From Chara braunii (lineage: Eukaryota > Streptophyta > Charophyceae > Charales > Characeae): DNA of 37,756 nt. The position numbers and the translations under genes were made by a program. The notes below the pieces were generated by a model. That model made no database searches and was not told the origin of the DNA. It worked only from the letters and a program-made list of their open reading frames with translations. The stretch is from NCBI GenBank assembly GCA_003427395.1, contig BFEA01000037.1:1052557-1090312 (forward strand), read 5' to 3'. Below, in pieces: positions 9,771-19,452 of this stretch. Every line of letters starts with the position of its first letter. Within the stretch, counting starts at the first letter, position 1.

Positions 9771-10242
9771 GTCAAACACTTCGTCGAATGACTATTGAGT
9801 CGAAAAACCGTTTCCGCCACACTTCTCAAAAAAAAAAAAAACGGTGCCGAATCTCAAAACTTCATGCGTCGAGACTGCTGCAAACGACCGGCCGCGTCCC
9901 ACGTCAGTCCCAACTGAATCCCGGCAGTCCCAAGTACTCCAGTCCCACTGCCGCAACTGTAGGGTAGTCCCAACTACAAAACATTCATCTCATGTGCAGC
10001 ATTAAAAAAAATAAACCCGCCCGTCATGCTCAGATTTCGTACCGTCGCATGTCGTTAACTGCCACCATGTCACGTTGCTGCTGCCGTACACACCAATGGT
10101 AGCAGACCTTCACCAAAAAAAGCAGACGTCGCGCCGCAACAAAAAACCTTTTTGTGCCATAAAAGAAACCTCCACTGCCGCGCCGCACGTCCCACCGCCG
10201 TGCCGCAATTCCATTGCCATGTCGAACCCTCGTAAAAAAAAA

Positions 10243-10500
10243 CGGCAGTGCTTTGTCGTGCCGTACCACCGTAAAAAAAGAAAACGGCAGCGCTTCGTCG
10301 TGCCGTGCCACCGTAAAAAAAAAACGACAGCGGTTCGTCGTGCCGTACCACCGCAAAAAGACGGCGGCGCTTCGCCGTGCCGTACCACCTTAAAGAAAAA
10401 AGAAAAAAAAAATAAAAAATGGCAGCGCTTCGCCGTGCCGTACCACCGCAAAAAGACGGCGGCGCTCCGCCGCGCTGTACTACAGTGCCGTGAAAACGGT
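10243..10500 (+). repeat. Six GC-rich stem-loop units separated by A-rich linkers
   Basis: A core like cggcagcgcttcgtcgtgcc followed by gtaccaccg starts at 10243, 10285, 10325, 10362, 10421 and 10457. Cores are separated by A-rich linkers of variable length, giving spacings of 42, 40, 37, 59 and 36 bp. Within most cores cggca can pair with tgccg, or cggcg with cgccg. The long open frame across this block (10075-10638) only reflects the repeat (RKK...VVPYHRK) and changes register between units, so I do not call it a gene. Confidence 0.85.
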
Positions 10501-10939
10501 AGCATCACTCTTCAAAACAAAGTGTCGCGCCGACGCGCCATGAAATCGGCAGCGTCACCCCTAAAAGTGTCGCCGACGGCAGCGTCACCCTTCACAATAA
10601 AGGTGTTGTGCCGACGCCGCGTTATTTCGACAGCATAACCCCACAAAAATGGGTTATGGGTGCCGAAAACATCGGTCGGCACACCTCCACCAGTTGTCGT
10701 GCTCCTCGTCACTCCTTGCCACGCTCCGCTGCCGCTCCTCACCACGCTGCCGCAGAGTCCCCCTAGAGACCAGCCTGCCAAGGGGAGGAGCAGAGTGCTT
10801 ATTAAGGCTAGAGCTGTCTCCTCCCTTGCCACGCTCCTTTGCTGTCCTCCAGCTCCGACGACAGCACTCCTGCCTCCTCCCCAACACTCCAGAAATGAGG
10901 CAAGTGTGCTGTCACACACTGGCAGCTTGAGGCAAGTGC

Positions 10940-11899
10940 GAGGCAGCTGGGGGATAGCTGCCTCTTTTGTAGTGGCTGTGGAGGGCAACAACAGCCTCAA
11001 CTGCCCCCAGCGAAATCCGTCGCTTGCCTGGGGCCGTTGATCCGAGCCAGATCAACGGACTGAGGCTGTCTCACCTCAGCCACACACTTAGGGTGGCAGT
11101 TGTACTCAACTGCCACCCTCTTTTTCTCCCTTTTCCCTACACTCAGCCCCACACTGAGTGCAGGTTCAGCGGGGAAATGGCTTTTTCCAGCCAAGTTCCC
11201 CTCACTGACCCTCCAGTTCCCCAGCCTCAGGCCTGAGTCACATTGAAGCCAGTTTGGCCTGTATCTGATCATAGCCGCGGCCACATTCGTGGCCGTGGCT
11301 TTTTTCTTTTCTTTTCTTTTCTTTAATTCAGCTATCTCGGATTTTCACGAGATAGCTGAATTTCTGGCATTTCCAAATCTGTTTTTCTTTTATTTTTCTG
11401 ATAAGGGGCTGAAAAGTTACAGCCCCTTTCAGTTTGATGTATCTGGGCACTTTTCCCAGTGCAGATACATCAAGGAAAGGTTGTACTTACCCTTTTCCCT
11501 CAGGTGACTTTTAAATTTTCAGGCTCCCCTTAAAAAGGGGAGCCTGACAGTTACCTCTGGCAGCTTGTGCCAGAGGTAGCAGCTGGTGAGGACAAGTGTC
11601 CTCAAGAAAAAACACAGAAAACAAAAGAAGAAAATAAAAAAACTTAGATCCCCCAACTGTACTGTTCCTGGCTTTCATCTGAGCCAGGAGCATGCAGTTG
11701 GGGCCAACTGCATCTCCCTCACCTCTGCTGCCCCCCCCGAAAACGGGGAGGACAGTTGTCAGTGTTGGGAGGAGTAGGCCTTCCCCCTCCCAACTCTCCC
11801 GTTTCTCTCTCTCTCCCTCTCTTTCTCAGCTTTTTCAACTCCCCCTTCCTGCCTGTGCCTGCATACAGCCCACGGCCCCAGCCAGATTCAGGCACAGGC
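10940..11899. repeat. Chain of local perfect hairpins with unrelated stem sequences
   Basis: Stems found by eye (bp): 10940-10964 (9), 11034-11058 (8), 11060-11079 (6), 11090-11119 (13, loop tact), 11140-11160 (7), 11226-11237 (12-bp palindrome), 11274-11299 (11 with one G/T), 11325-11362 (15), 11403-11428 (9), 11434-11473 (12), 11520-11546 (12, loop aaa), 11552-11578 (11), 11587-11604 (8), 11666-11689 (8), 11692-11713 (9), 11764-11794 (9), 11851-11899 (11). Stem sequences differ from one another, so this is not a repeat of one hairpin. Arms match perfectly while loops vary. No open frame of note covers the block. Confidence 0.9.
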
Positions 11900-11953
11900 T
11901 GGGGAACTGCTGAGGGAACAATTGCTCTTTTTCCCACGAGCAACTGCCCCCAA

Positions 11954-11956
<3 letters not shown>

Positions 11957-11996
<40 letters not shown>
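11957..11996. repeat. Uninterrupted tract of 40 T
   Basis: Forty T follow cccaaccc directly downstream of the hairpin chain. On the minus strand this is a poly-A tract after a short block of other sequence, so it could mark the 3' end of a minus-strand retroposed copy. No target duplication was found to support that. Confidence 0.9.
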
Positions 11997-11997
<1 letters not shown>

Positions 11998-12274
11998 GGA
12001 AATATTTTGTCATACTCGTCGATCTGCCCTACAGGACCCTGTTTTAGTGGGGGTCGGCCGCCCTAAGTGAAGGCAGGCTCGACCCAGGGGCCTTCGGGCA
12101 TATGTTGGGGTCACCACGCAACTGGGGAAAATTCAGGCAGTTGTGCAGTGCTAGTTGGTTGAAAGCACCTCGGCCCAGGCAACCTCATTCTGATGTATCA
12201 AAGGCTGGCCCTGGGCTGGATACGGGATGTAGGCCAAACACAGGCCGCTGGCAGTTGGGTAGGAGTAACCTCCA

Positions 12275-12406
12275 CAGGCCTTGGGCCTGATTCGTTTGGA
12301 CTGGGCCTCAGCCACCCGGGGCCTACCGGGAGCTTCTTGGGAAAGGCCCAACACAGCCAGGCACACGCAGCAGGCAGGCCACTTCCGTATAGCAAAGGGC
12401 CTGCCT
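12275..12406. repeat. Two more hairpins in the right half of the insert
   Basis: caggcc/ggcctg with loop ttg at 12275-12289 (6 bp), and aggcaggcc/ggcctgcct at 12372-12406 (9 bp, loop about 17 nt). Confidence 0.8.
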
Positions 12407-12962
12407 TCGCATTTGGCATTCGGGTGCTGGCTGCATGCTGCGCTAACGCTGGCCAGTGCTCACGCGCTTACGGGCGAGCTGGAAGGAGCAGGCAGCCATA
12501 GCCGACATGCGCTGCTGTATGCTGGGTGAGGCGCAGGGTGGTCCTTCGGTGCATGTGGCATCTGTGTGTTGGGGAACGAGGTTGTGAGTGATACGAGAGA
12601 CAATGTCATACCTGGTGCTGGTAGCGTGCGGCATTGTCCGATATTTGCTCGTTCTTCGGGGAGCTGTTGTTGTCATCGGTGGCATCGTAGTGTAGGCTAG
12701 ATAGGATCTGCCATCTGTAGTCTGGGCGCCGAGCGCTAGATAGGATATCGACATTGGTTCTGTGTTGATGATGATGAGACTATTCCAACATTGTCAATTA
12801 TGAGCTTTTGTTGTGCTCTTAGTTGGTGAAACTCGTGATGCAATTCTGCTATTGGTTCGAGGTCACGACTATCTGGTCACATGTGTATGATGCTGTTTGA
12901 TTTTTGAAGTTCGCTATCGCTCATTTCCTTGCATATGCGTATCATCCTTACGCAGAGGCCAT

Positions 12963-13022
12963 GAGATCGGCTCGGCCGATCTCGGCCGTGCGATCGCGAG
13001 ATCGCACGGTCGAAATCGACCG
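12963..13022. repeat. Three contiguous hairpins (9, 10 and 7 bp stems)
   Basis: gagatcggc/gccgatctc (12963-12983, loop tcg); ccgtgcgatc/gatcgcacgg (12986-13009, loop gcga); cggtcga/tcgaccg (13007-13022, loop aa). The second and third share three bases, so they cannot both form fully. The cluster is rich in CG and GATCG. Confidence 0.92.
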
Positions 13023-13155
13023 CGCTTTCCTTCTGGGTAACTCCAAAAAAAAAGCCCAGTTGGTGCCCCTCGGGCTCGATCCCGGTGTCTGCTGGGTGGT
13101 AGTCTGACTTGGTAACCTACTGGGCTAACTCCTATAATTTACGGGAGCAGAGCAC

Positions 13156-13180
13156 GCAGCCCTTCCATATGAAGGGCTGC
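13156..13180. repeat. 10-bp perfect hairpin
   Basis: gcagcccttc and gaagggctgc are separated by catat. It is isolated from the trio upstream by about 130 bp. Confidence 0.9.
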
Positions 13181-13626
13181 AGCCCATTTGGCTTCTTAAC
13201 TCACTCTTAGGCAGACCCTGCCTGCCCCTTCAGAATCCCAACTGCGCCACCGACGGCGCAACTACTGTCCAGCCCCATAACACCTGCATCGAAGCCCTAT
13301 ACCTAGCGCGACCACCCTTTTGAGCCTACTTAGGCCTTGAATCGCGCGGCTTAGCCGCCGCGTGTTGTTCTTTTTGGTAGGCTAGGTCTAGTTCTAGCAT
13401 TCCCACGACCGTGTGTTGCCGCGACTCTATTAAGAGCCGCGACTACCCGGTCACACTGACGACTACCGCTATTATTGCCGGACGTCACAAGCGTTCGAAC
13501 CTAGACTTAAGCAGTTGTAGTCTTCTCGGTCATAGGGTAGGTCTGAATAAACTTCTGCAAACGTCAGTCTCATCAAGTCCTTCAAATTAACGAAAACGTC
13601 GGACAACGTCCGACCTTGAAAAACCC

Positions 13627-13656
13627 GAGCAGATACCCTTGTAAGGGTTTCTGCTC
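13627..13656. repeat. Hairpin at the right edge of the insert
   Basis: gagcaga-t-accctt / gt / aagggt-t-tctgctc: 13 paired positions with one internal mismatch and a 2-nt loop. Gag sequence resumes within a few bases, which suggests the hairpin is the insert terminus. Confidence 0.8.
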
Positions 13657-13796
13657 CGACAGCGGTAGAGGCAGAGGTTGAAGAGGAGGAGCAGCAACTG
13701 AAAGAAGAGCCCCTCAAAAGAAGAGGATTGGGGGAAGGAGGAGAGAGTAGTGGCACGAAGGAAGATGACCCGTGGGCACAAGTGGTTATCGGGTAG
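13657..13796 (+). pseudogene. Element 1 gag, middle fragment
   Basis: A plus-strand frame reads an acidic stretch (VEAEVEEEEQQLKEEPLK) and then GESSGTKEDDPWAQVVIG before a TAG at 13794. The Glu-rich run matches the style of the coiled-coil part at 7680-7830, and EDDPW-type motifs follow the coiled coil in plant chromovirus Gag, so this is the continuation of gag on the far side of the large insert. It is cut again by the foldback satellite at about 13797. Confidence 0.65.
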
Positions 13797-14230
13797 CTGA
13801 AAATTCAGGAATGAAAATTCTGAAGTGAGAGTTTTGGGCAGTCTGAAAATCCTGAATGGTCCTGAAGTGGTGAAAGGTCTGAAGACCCTGAAAACCACCT
13901 GTTTAGGCAGGCTGCATCCTGAAGTGGTGAAGGGTGTCCTGAAGTGGTCAAGTGAGAGTTTTGGGCAGTCTGAAAATCCTGAATGGTCATGAAGTGGTGA
14001 ACGGTCCGAAGACCATGAAAACCACCCTTCACCACTCGAGGATGCAGCCTGCTAAACAAGTGGTTTTCAGGGTCTTCGGAGCTTTCACCACTTCAGGACC
14101 ATTCAGGATTTTCAGACCTGAATGGTCCTGAAGTGGTGAAAGGTCCGAAGGCCCTGAAAACCACCTGTTTAGGCAGGCTGCATCCTAAAGTGGTGAAGGG
14201 TGTCTTGAAGTGGTGATGAAAAATACGACT
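13797..14230. repeat. Foldback satellite inserted in gag
   Basis: Two direct copies with a 127-bp offset begin at 13824 and 13951 (agtgagagttttgggcag). They are followed by an inverted copy (about 14022-14117) and another direct copy (about 14118-14210). The last two are adjacent and complementary over about 85-95 bp with a short loop, so they can fold into one long hairpin. The unit is built from a shorter motif, ctgaagtggtgaa. Gag is interrupted here and continues by 14255. Confidence 0.85.
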
Positions 14231-14254
14231 GTTGTTAACCTTCTCTCCCCGTGA

Positions 14255-15804
14255 GTGGAGAAGAAGATAAGTGAGTGGGTGGCTAATTTATCTCTAGGAG
14301 AAGATGAAGAGGCAATGTTATATATACCTCAGGAGGAGAAGGAAGCAACAATTAAGGAGATCGAGGCAACGAGTGATCCCTTAGAACGTCGGGCAATAGA
14401 GAATGAGAAGAGGTTGGACTGGAAGTTGCGCCTGGCAAGGGAAAAGAAGAGCAGAGGAAGCCAACCGGATGGCTAGAGAAGTGGAGAGTTTACAAACATG
14501 CAGACATGAAGTAGAGGCCCAGCCTGATGTTCAGGCTAAGTTAGACAAGATCCTTGGGAGCATCGAGCTCCTAGGAATGAGAAGAGGTTGGACTGAAAGT
14601 TGCGCCTGGCAAGGAAAAAGAAGAGGAGGACGGAGGAAGCCAACCGGATGGCTAGAAGTGGAGAGTTTACAAACATGTAGACAGGAAGTAGAGGCCCAGC
14701 CTGATGTTCAGCCTAAGTTAGACAAGATCCTTGGGAGCATCGAGCTCCTAGGTAGGGCCTGGATTGAGCATCATCAGTCTGTTAGGGGCCAGGAAATGGC
14801 CCTCCACTCCATCCGGTCTAGTTTAAGGGAATTCGCTCGCGATGTAATGACACATGTAGGGACCGAAGTTAGGAAGCTAAAGGTGGGCGCAGAGAAGTTC
14901 TGCGCAGGCGCCATTGAGGGCGCCAAAGTGGTGGCCGCTGCCAAAGGTCGTGCCCGCAAAGAGCCTGTCAAGCTTAAGTTTCTTGATTCTTATGGCGAGA
15001 AGAAGGACGAGAACTTCGATAATTGGGAGGCTAGCATTAACACGTATGTGTATCTTCAACACATTGCGCTTGAGGAACAAGTCCTCGTAGCCTTCCATGC
15101 CTCAAAGGACGAAGCGGCTAGTTTTGCCAAGTCCCTCACGCAAGCAGCCGATTGTGAAAACAACATGGTTGCATATTCCAAACTTCCCTCTTCCTCAATT
15201 CCTCAAGCTCCTCAGAGAGAGATTCGCTGACGTCATGCGGTGCGTCAAGGCCTCCGATCAACTGCACTCGCGGCAGTGAAAGAGTGCGAGAGCACTCAAG
15301 GCAGTTATGGATGACTTGGTAGCCATCCCAGACCATGGGGTCACTGAGACCCAATTAGTCAACTTATTTTATCGTGCCATGCCAGAGCCCTTACGAGGGC
15401 ATTTCTTTGAGAAGACCCAGCAGGCCACCATCACGTACGACGCGTTGAGTAGAGAGGTGGTCCTGTTCGAGGCCAAATCCATGCCTGTTTCCACTCTCTG
15501 GCATAAGGATTTAGACAAGGGAAAGAAGTGGAAAGGTCGTACCATCTCTGGACAGGTCAGGTCCAAGGATCACCTGATCCTTACTTTAGACGAAGGTGGT
15601 ACAGATGAAGTCCCCTACTGTCAGATAGAGTGGGGGCTAGAGGAGGAGGATAGTAGTGGAGGTCAAGGGAGGACCTACGTTGTTGTCCCGGCTGGAGGGA
15701 GGCCGCAAGGTAGAGGAGGAGGCCAGGGCCAAGGGGGTCGGGCCATCGGTGGTCGAGGTCTGGGTGCACAAGGGGGTGGTGGCCAAAGGAACCGCCAAGA
15801 GTGA
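14255..15804 (+). pseudogene. Element 1 gag, C-terminal part (capsid region and basic tail)
   Basis: Gag packages element RNA. The frame resumes with EKKISEWVANLSLGEDEEAM, continues as a charged helix (about 14403-14800), then the capsid-like region (KLKFLDSYGEKKDENFDNW; INTYVYLQHI; later LVNLFYRAMPEPLRGHFFEK and SREVVLFEAKS). A frameshift near 15190 separates the halves, and a TGA at 15277-15279 interrupts the second. The C-terminus (15660-15800) is Gly/Arg/Gln-rich, as in nucleocapsid regions. A 174-bp tandem duplication (14401-14752) repeats part of the helical segment out of frame. Non-functional as it stands. Confidence 0.85.
14401..14752 (+). repeat. 174-bp tandem duplication within gag
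   Basis: gaatgagaagaggttggact begins at 14401 and 14575, and both copies end with cgagctcctag. The copies differ by substitutions and small indels (for example agcagagg versus gaggaggacgg), so duplication preceded some of the decay. Confidence 0.92.
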
Positions 15805-15981
15805 GGTAGGGGTCAAGGTCCCCCGCCGAATCGCTCGGGGCCCAGTCGTTCACCACAGCGCAGAGGTGGAGGATCACCTCAAAGGAGAGGAGGTTGGCAC
15901 CCAGGTTAGCCACAGGATCGGCCTTGGGATGATCTGGGCTTGGACCAGAGAGTATGGCAACAACGAATGGAGCAGGGGCAG

Positions 15982-16023
15982 TGCATTTACTGCAGTGACC
16001 CTACCCATATCATTAAGTATTGT
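15982..16023 (+). pseudogene. Element 1 gag zinc knuckle (CCHC)
   Basis: In the plus frame the sequence reads C-IY-C-SDPT-H-IIKY-C, an exact CX2CX4HX4C nucleocapsid knuckle, preceded by QQRMEQGQ. It binds RNA in Gag. Its frame differs from the Gly/Arg-rich tail just upstream, so a shift lies between about 15804 and 15950. Confidence 0.88.
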
Positions 16024-16336
16024 CCAAAGTATAGGGAAGCCCGATTTGCTGCCCAAGGGTCAAAAGGCAGTCGCCGGTAGGGGTCGCAACTGCCCTTACC
16101 ACTAGGCCATGTGGGGAAGTGTGAGCGCACCACTAGGAAACTCCCACACCACATGAGCCTATGGCAGAGGTTGCAGGCCAGTGCCTAGTTAGCTGTCCAG
16201 AGACCACTTGTGTTAGAGTTTCTCTAGGCACTTCCCTCACAGGTCTGGCAGAAGAGTTGAATCAGAGGATGTCGGTCGGGGCCAAGATGAAGAAGGAGAG
16301 CAAAGCATAGATAGTATCCTTGCAGCCAGCCGCACG

Positions 16337-16776
16337 ATGCGTGTTGAGGATTACATTGAGGGAGTCCGGTGTATCTTCGCCTACAGAAGGATGGCAAGGT
16401 TTGAGAAAGTACTCCATTCCCTAACTCTCCTCATAGAGGACAACCTCCCTTTCGATATAGTCCTAGGTATGGACTGGGGAGAGGCAGCAGGGGCCACACT
16501 CCCCTTGAGAGAGCATGAGTGTAGGCTTCCCAACCCATCAGGCGAAGTTAAGACTGCTCGCTTGTTTCACGTCTCAGGAGTAGATAACTCCTTGGCACAT
16601 TGCTGTCTCCGTGCTCCCGCATTTGCGCGATTAGTGAAGGAGGAGCGGTTAGAAGAGCAGGTTTTCGTAGCCTACGTGAGGCCTGTCACCAAGCCTAAAG
16701 AGGATAAGCCAATGGACCCAACTATTGCCAAGCTGCTGGAAGAGTCTAAAGACTTAGCAGAGTCGCGACAGGAGTA
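16337..16776 (+). pseudogene. Element 1 protease C-terminal part and PR-RT linker
   Basis: The frame carries LLIEDNLPFDIVLGMDW, the conserved C-terminal half of Ty3/gypsy aspartic proteases (usual form ...ILGMDWL). The D(T/S)G active-site triad normally upstream is not visible in any frame between 16150 and 16340, so the catalytic half is lost or too decayed to see. The rest is a linker rich in Lys/Glu ending at a TAG at 16774-16776. The family F(D)xILGMDW motif is shared with element 5. Confidence 0.78.
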
Positions 16777-17590
16777 GTGCCACGACCGATCCAGCACCGT
16801 ATAGAAATACAGCCTGGCAGTAGGACTCCTAAGGGTGCGATTGACAGGATGTCGCCAAGGGAGTTAGAGGAGATGTGCAAGCAACTAGACGAACTCCTCG
16901 AAAAGGGTTGGATTAGGCCCGGTTCGTCTCCTTTCGGAGCACCCGTTTTGTTTGTCTCGAAAAAGGAGGGAGAGTTGCGTATGTGTATCGATTATAGGGG
17001 TATGAACGCCATTACAGTGAAGAATGTTGAGCCGCTGCCCAGGATGGACGAACTTTTGGATCGGGTGCAGGGCTGCAGATATTTCTCAAATATAAATTTG
17101 AAGTCCAGATATCATTAGATAGAAGTTCGTCCTGATGACCAGTACAAGATTGCTTTCCGGACTAGATATGGGCACTATGAATTCATCGTGATGCCCTTTC
17201 GACTGACCAATGCACCAACCACATTCCAGTGTTGTATGAATGATGTGTTTAGGCCTTGGTTAGATAGATTCATCGTAGTGTACCTAGATGATATATTAGT
17301 TTTCAGTAGGACCCTCCAAGAGCATCAGGGTCATTTGAGGCAGGTCTTGGAGAAGTTGAGAGAGTAACTTCAAGAACAATGCGAAGAAGTGCGAGTGGGC
17401 CAAGACGCAAGTCTTGTACTTGGGCCACGTCTTAGACGGAGATGGCATTAAGCCTGAAGATAGCAAGATAGCGGCGATTAAAGATTGGACGACGCCGCAC
17501 ACGTTGACAAAATTGAGGTCGTTCCTAGGCCTAGCTAATTATTATAAAAAGTTCAAGGAACTTTTCCACTATCGCCGCACCCCTTCGCAG
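16777..17590 (+). pseudogene. Element 1 reverse transcriptase
   Basis: RT motifs in order: LDELLEKGWIRPGSSPFGAP, LRMCIDYRGMNAITVKN, FSNINLKSRYH (usual FSKIDLxSGYHQI, so the first catalytic Asp is Asn here), a TAG at 17116-17118 where Gln is usual, then [20 protein letters not shown] and the intact active-site box [11 protein letters not shown] at about 17275-17305. A TAA/frameshift near 17366 precedes NAKKCEWAKTQVLYLGHVL, then the connection FLGLANYYKKF; another shift occurs near 17585. Two separate defects (Asp to Asn, nonsense) would each abolish activity. Confidence 0.92.
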
Positions 17591-17591
17591 G

Positions 17592-18036
17592 TTGCTCAAA
17601 AAGGATGCAATCTGGAAGTGGGACAAAGATTGTACATCCGCTCTTAAGAAGTTAAAGCGAGTGTTGATAGAGTATCCTGTCCTCAAGGTGGCAGACCCGT
17701 CCTTGCCATTTGTCGTCACCACGGACGCAAGTCAGTATGGTATAGGCGTCGTGTTACAACAGAACGACGACAATGTCAGCGAGGATACCTTCAGAGAAAG
17801 TGGCTACCTCGACTTACGAGAGAGAACTCTACGCCCTCAGGCACTGGAAGCATTACCTGCTTGTGAGGCACTTCAAAGTTTACTCAGACCACGAGACCCT
17901 TAGGTGGCTGAAAACACAGGCCAAGATGACACCTAAGCTAACTAGGTGGGCCGTTGAGATAGACCAGTATGACTTTGAGCTCAAACCAGTCAAAGGCAAG
18001 TATACCATAGTTGCAGATGCTCTAAGTAGGAGATGA
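17592..18036 (+). pseudogene. Element 1 RNase H
   Basis: RNase H removes the RNA strand after cDNA synthesis. Catalytic signatures are visible across two frames: VVTTDASQYGIGVVLQQ (Asp), STYERELYAL (Glu), FKVYSDHETLRWL (Asp) and IVADALSRR (Asp). A frameshift near 17780 separates the first from the rest, and a TGA at 18034-18036 follows the last. All four catalytic residues are retained, unlike element 4. Confidence 0.9.
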
Positions 18037-18282
18037 GATTACTTTGGAGTTATAGTTCATTATCTGGATATAGGGAGAAACCTGCAAGAGAAAGCAAAAC
18101 AGGCGTATGCACAGGACCCTATTCATAGTGACCTCCTCAAGAAAGTTAAGATGGCCCCAGAGACTGAACCATATTACTGCACTGCAGAGGGAACACTGTT
18201 CGAGAAGACCAACGTCAAATAGTGCCTCCCAAGCAGGTAATGCTTCCGTCTGTGCGTTCCTAATAGTGAGAAGATCTGTAGT

Positions 18283-19452
18283 TTGATCCTAGGGGAAAGC
18301 CACGACATAGAGGGACACTTCGATTGGCAAAAGACTCTAGCCAATCTAATTTGTGCGTATACTTGGCCAGGAATGAAAGCCGACTGCATAGAGTACGTTC
18401 GCAGTTGCAAAGTTTGTCAGAGGAATAAGACAACTACGCGTGCCCCTCTAGGTCTTCTTCGACCCTTGCCTATACCTGATCAACCTGGCGATTCAGTATC
18501 CATTGATTTCGTGGATGCCAACGTCAAAAGTAGGCATGGAAAGAGCCAAGTCATGGTAATAGTGGATAGATTTAGCAAATATGTTGTTTTTGTTCCCTTA
18601 CCTGCATAAGCCCGTACAGAGTTAGTAATTCAGAAGTTTTTTGACTTTTGGGTTAGTGAGCACGGGATCCCATTGTCCAAAGTTAGTGACAGAGATACCC
18701 GATTTACAAGTCAGAACTGGCAGGAGTTAATGAAAGTATACGGGTCAAAGTTGTTAATGTTGTCTGGCCGTCACCCAAAGACTAACGGTCAGACCGAGCA
18801 GATGAATAAGATCCTGCAACAAATTTTGCGCATGTACATTAGACCAGATCAAGTCAACTGGGACGAGATGTTGCCCAAGTTAGCCAACAGCGTGCACCTA
18901 GCCACTTGTCGTACTCCCAATCAGCTGCATAAGTCCTTTAGACCGCACATACCGTTTGAAGGACTTAACCTGGACCAGATTCATAGGCTACCACCCGGTA
19001 CTAGAGAGTTTGCAATACAGCACGAGAAGGAGTTAGCTTCCGTTGTTGAGAACCTCAGGAAAGCCCAACACCGAATGATAGAGCAGGCTAACAAGCACCG
19101 TCGCCCGTCACAGTTTCAAGTAGGCGACCTAGTCTGGGTCAAGTCCAAAGAGTGTGCTCCTGAGGAAAACATTTCGCAGAAGTTATTGTCGGCGTACAGG
19201 GGACTGTGGCCAGTTCTAGAAGTTAAAGGCGGTGAGGATGGGCCGTCCTATACAATCGAGATCCCAGCACACCTCCACACCTACCCTGTGTTCCATGCGT
19301 CAAAGTTGTTGTCGTGTGTCACAAGTCAACAGTTTCCGTCAAGAAGATCCATGATCCCTCCGGGTGGAAGATCTGACGTTGAGGGCATTGTAGGTGAAGA
19401 TGTATTCAGAACAGGAGGTAGAGGTCGTCCACAAAAACAATGTAAGGTCTGA
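18283..19452 (+). pseudogene. Element 1 integrase
   Basis: Zinc-binding HHCC region with GHFDWQKTLANL and CKVCQRNKTTTR; catalytic core with SIDFVD (first Asp), SDRDTRFTS (second Asp) and TNGQTEQMN (Glu), so the DDE triad is complete. A TAA at 18607-18609 breaks the core. The C-terminal part has FQVGDLVWVKSKE and AYRGLWPVLEVKGG, typical of the SH3-like integrase tail. Upstream, 18037-18282 contains linker sequence with a TAG near 18220. The long uninterrupted stretch 18673-19452 is the best preserved part of the element. Confidence 0.93.

Larger units (their letters stand above)
7838..13656. mobile_element. Unclassified hairpin-dense insert (about 5.8 kb) inside gag of element 1
   Basis: Gag sequence stops at about 7838 and resumes at about 13657, so this block was inserted. 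I see no LTRs, no clear terminal inverted repeats, no transposase, RT or helicase motif, and no convincing target duplication. A hairpin lies close to each edge: cccgcct/aggcggg at 7850-7875, and a 14-position stem with one mismatch at 13627-13656 that directly abuts resumed gag. In between are a 10-bp-period repeat, A-punctuated GC-rich units, a chain of perfect hairpins, T40, and moderately AT-rich sequence with no features I recognise (about 8330-9600). Helitron-type ends (TC...CTRR) were looked for and not seen. It may be a non-autonomous element, or more than one insertion. Confidence 0.55.

Noticed and set aside
10075-10638. Open frame of 187 codons on the plus strand
   Set aside because: It reads through A-runs and the GC-rich tandem units; residues follow the repeat but change register, and no domain is recognisable.
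108-12074. A 16-bp sequence (gccttcacttagggcg) at 108-123 recurs inverted at 12059-12074
   Set aside because: About 0.3 such 16-mer matches are expected by chance in a window this size on both strands, and flanking sequence does not align.
7838-13656. Helitron interpretation of the large insert
   Set aside because: A hairpin lies at the right edge, but neither a CTRR end, a TC start, nor Rep/helicase motifs were seen on either strand.
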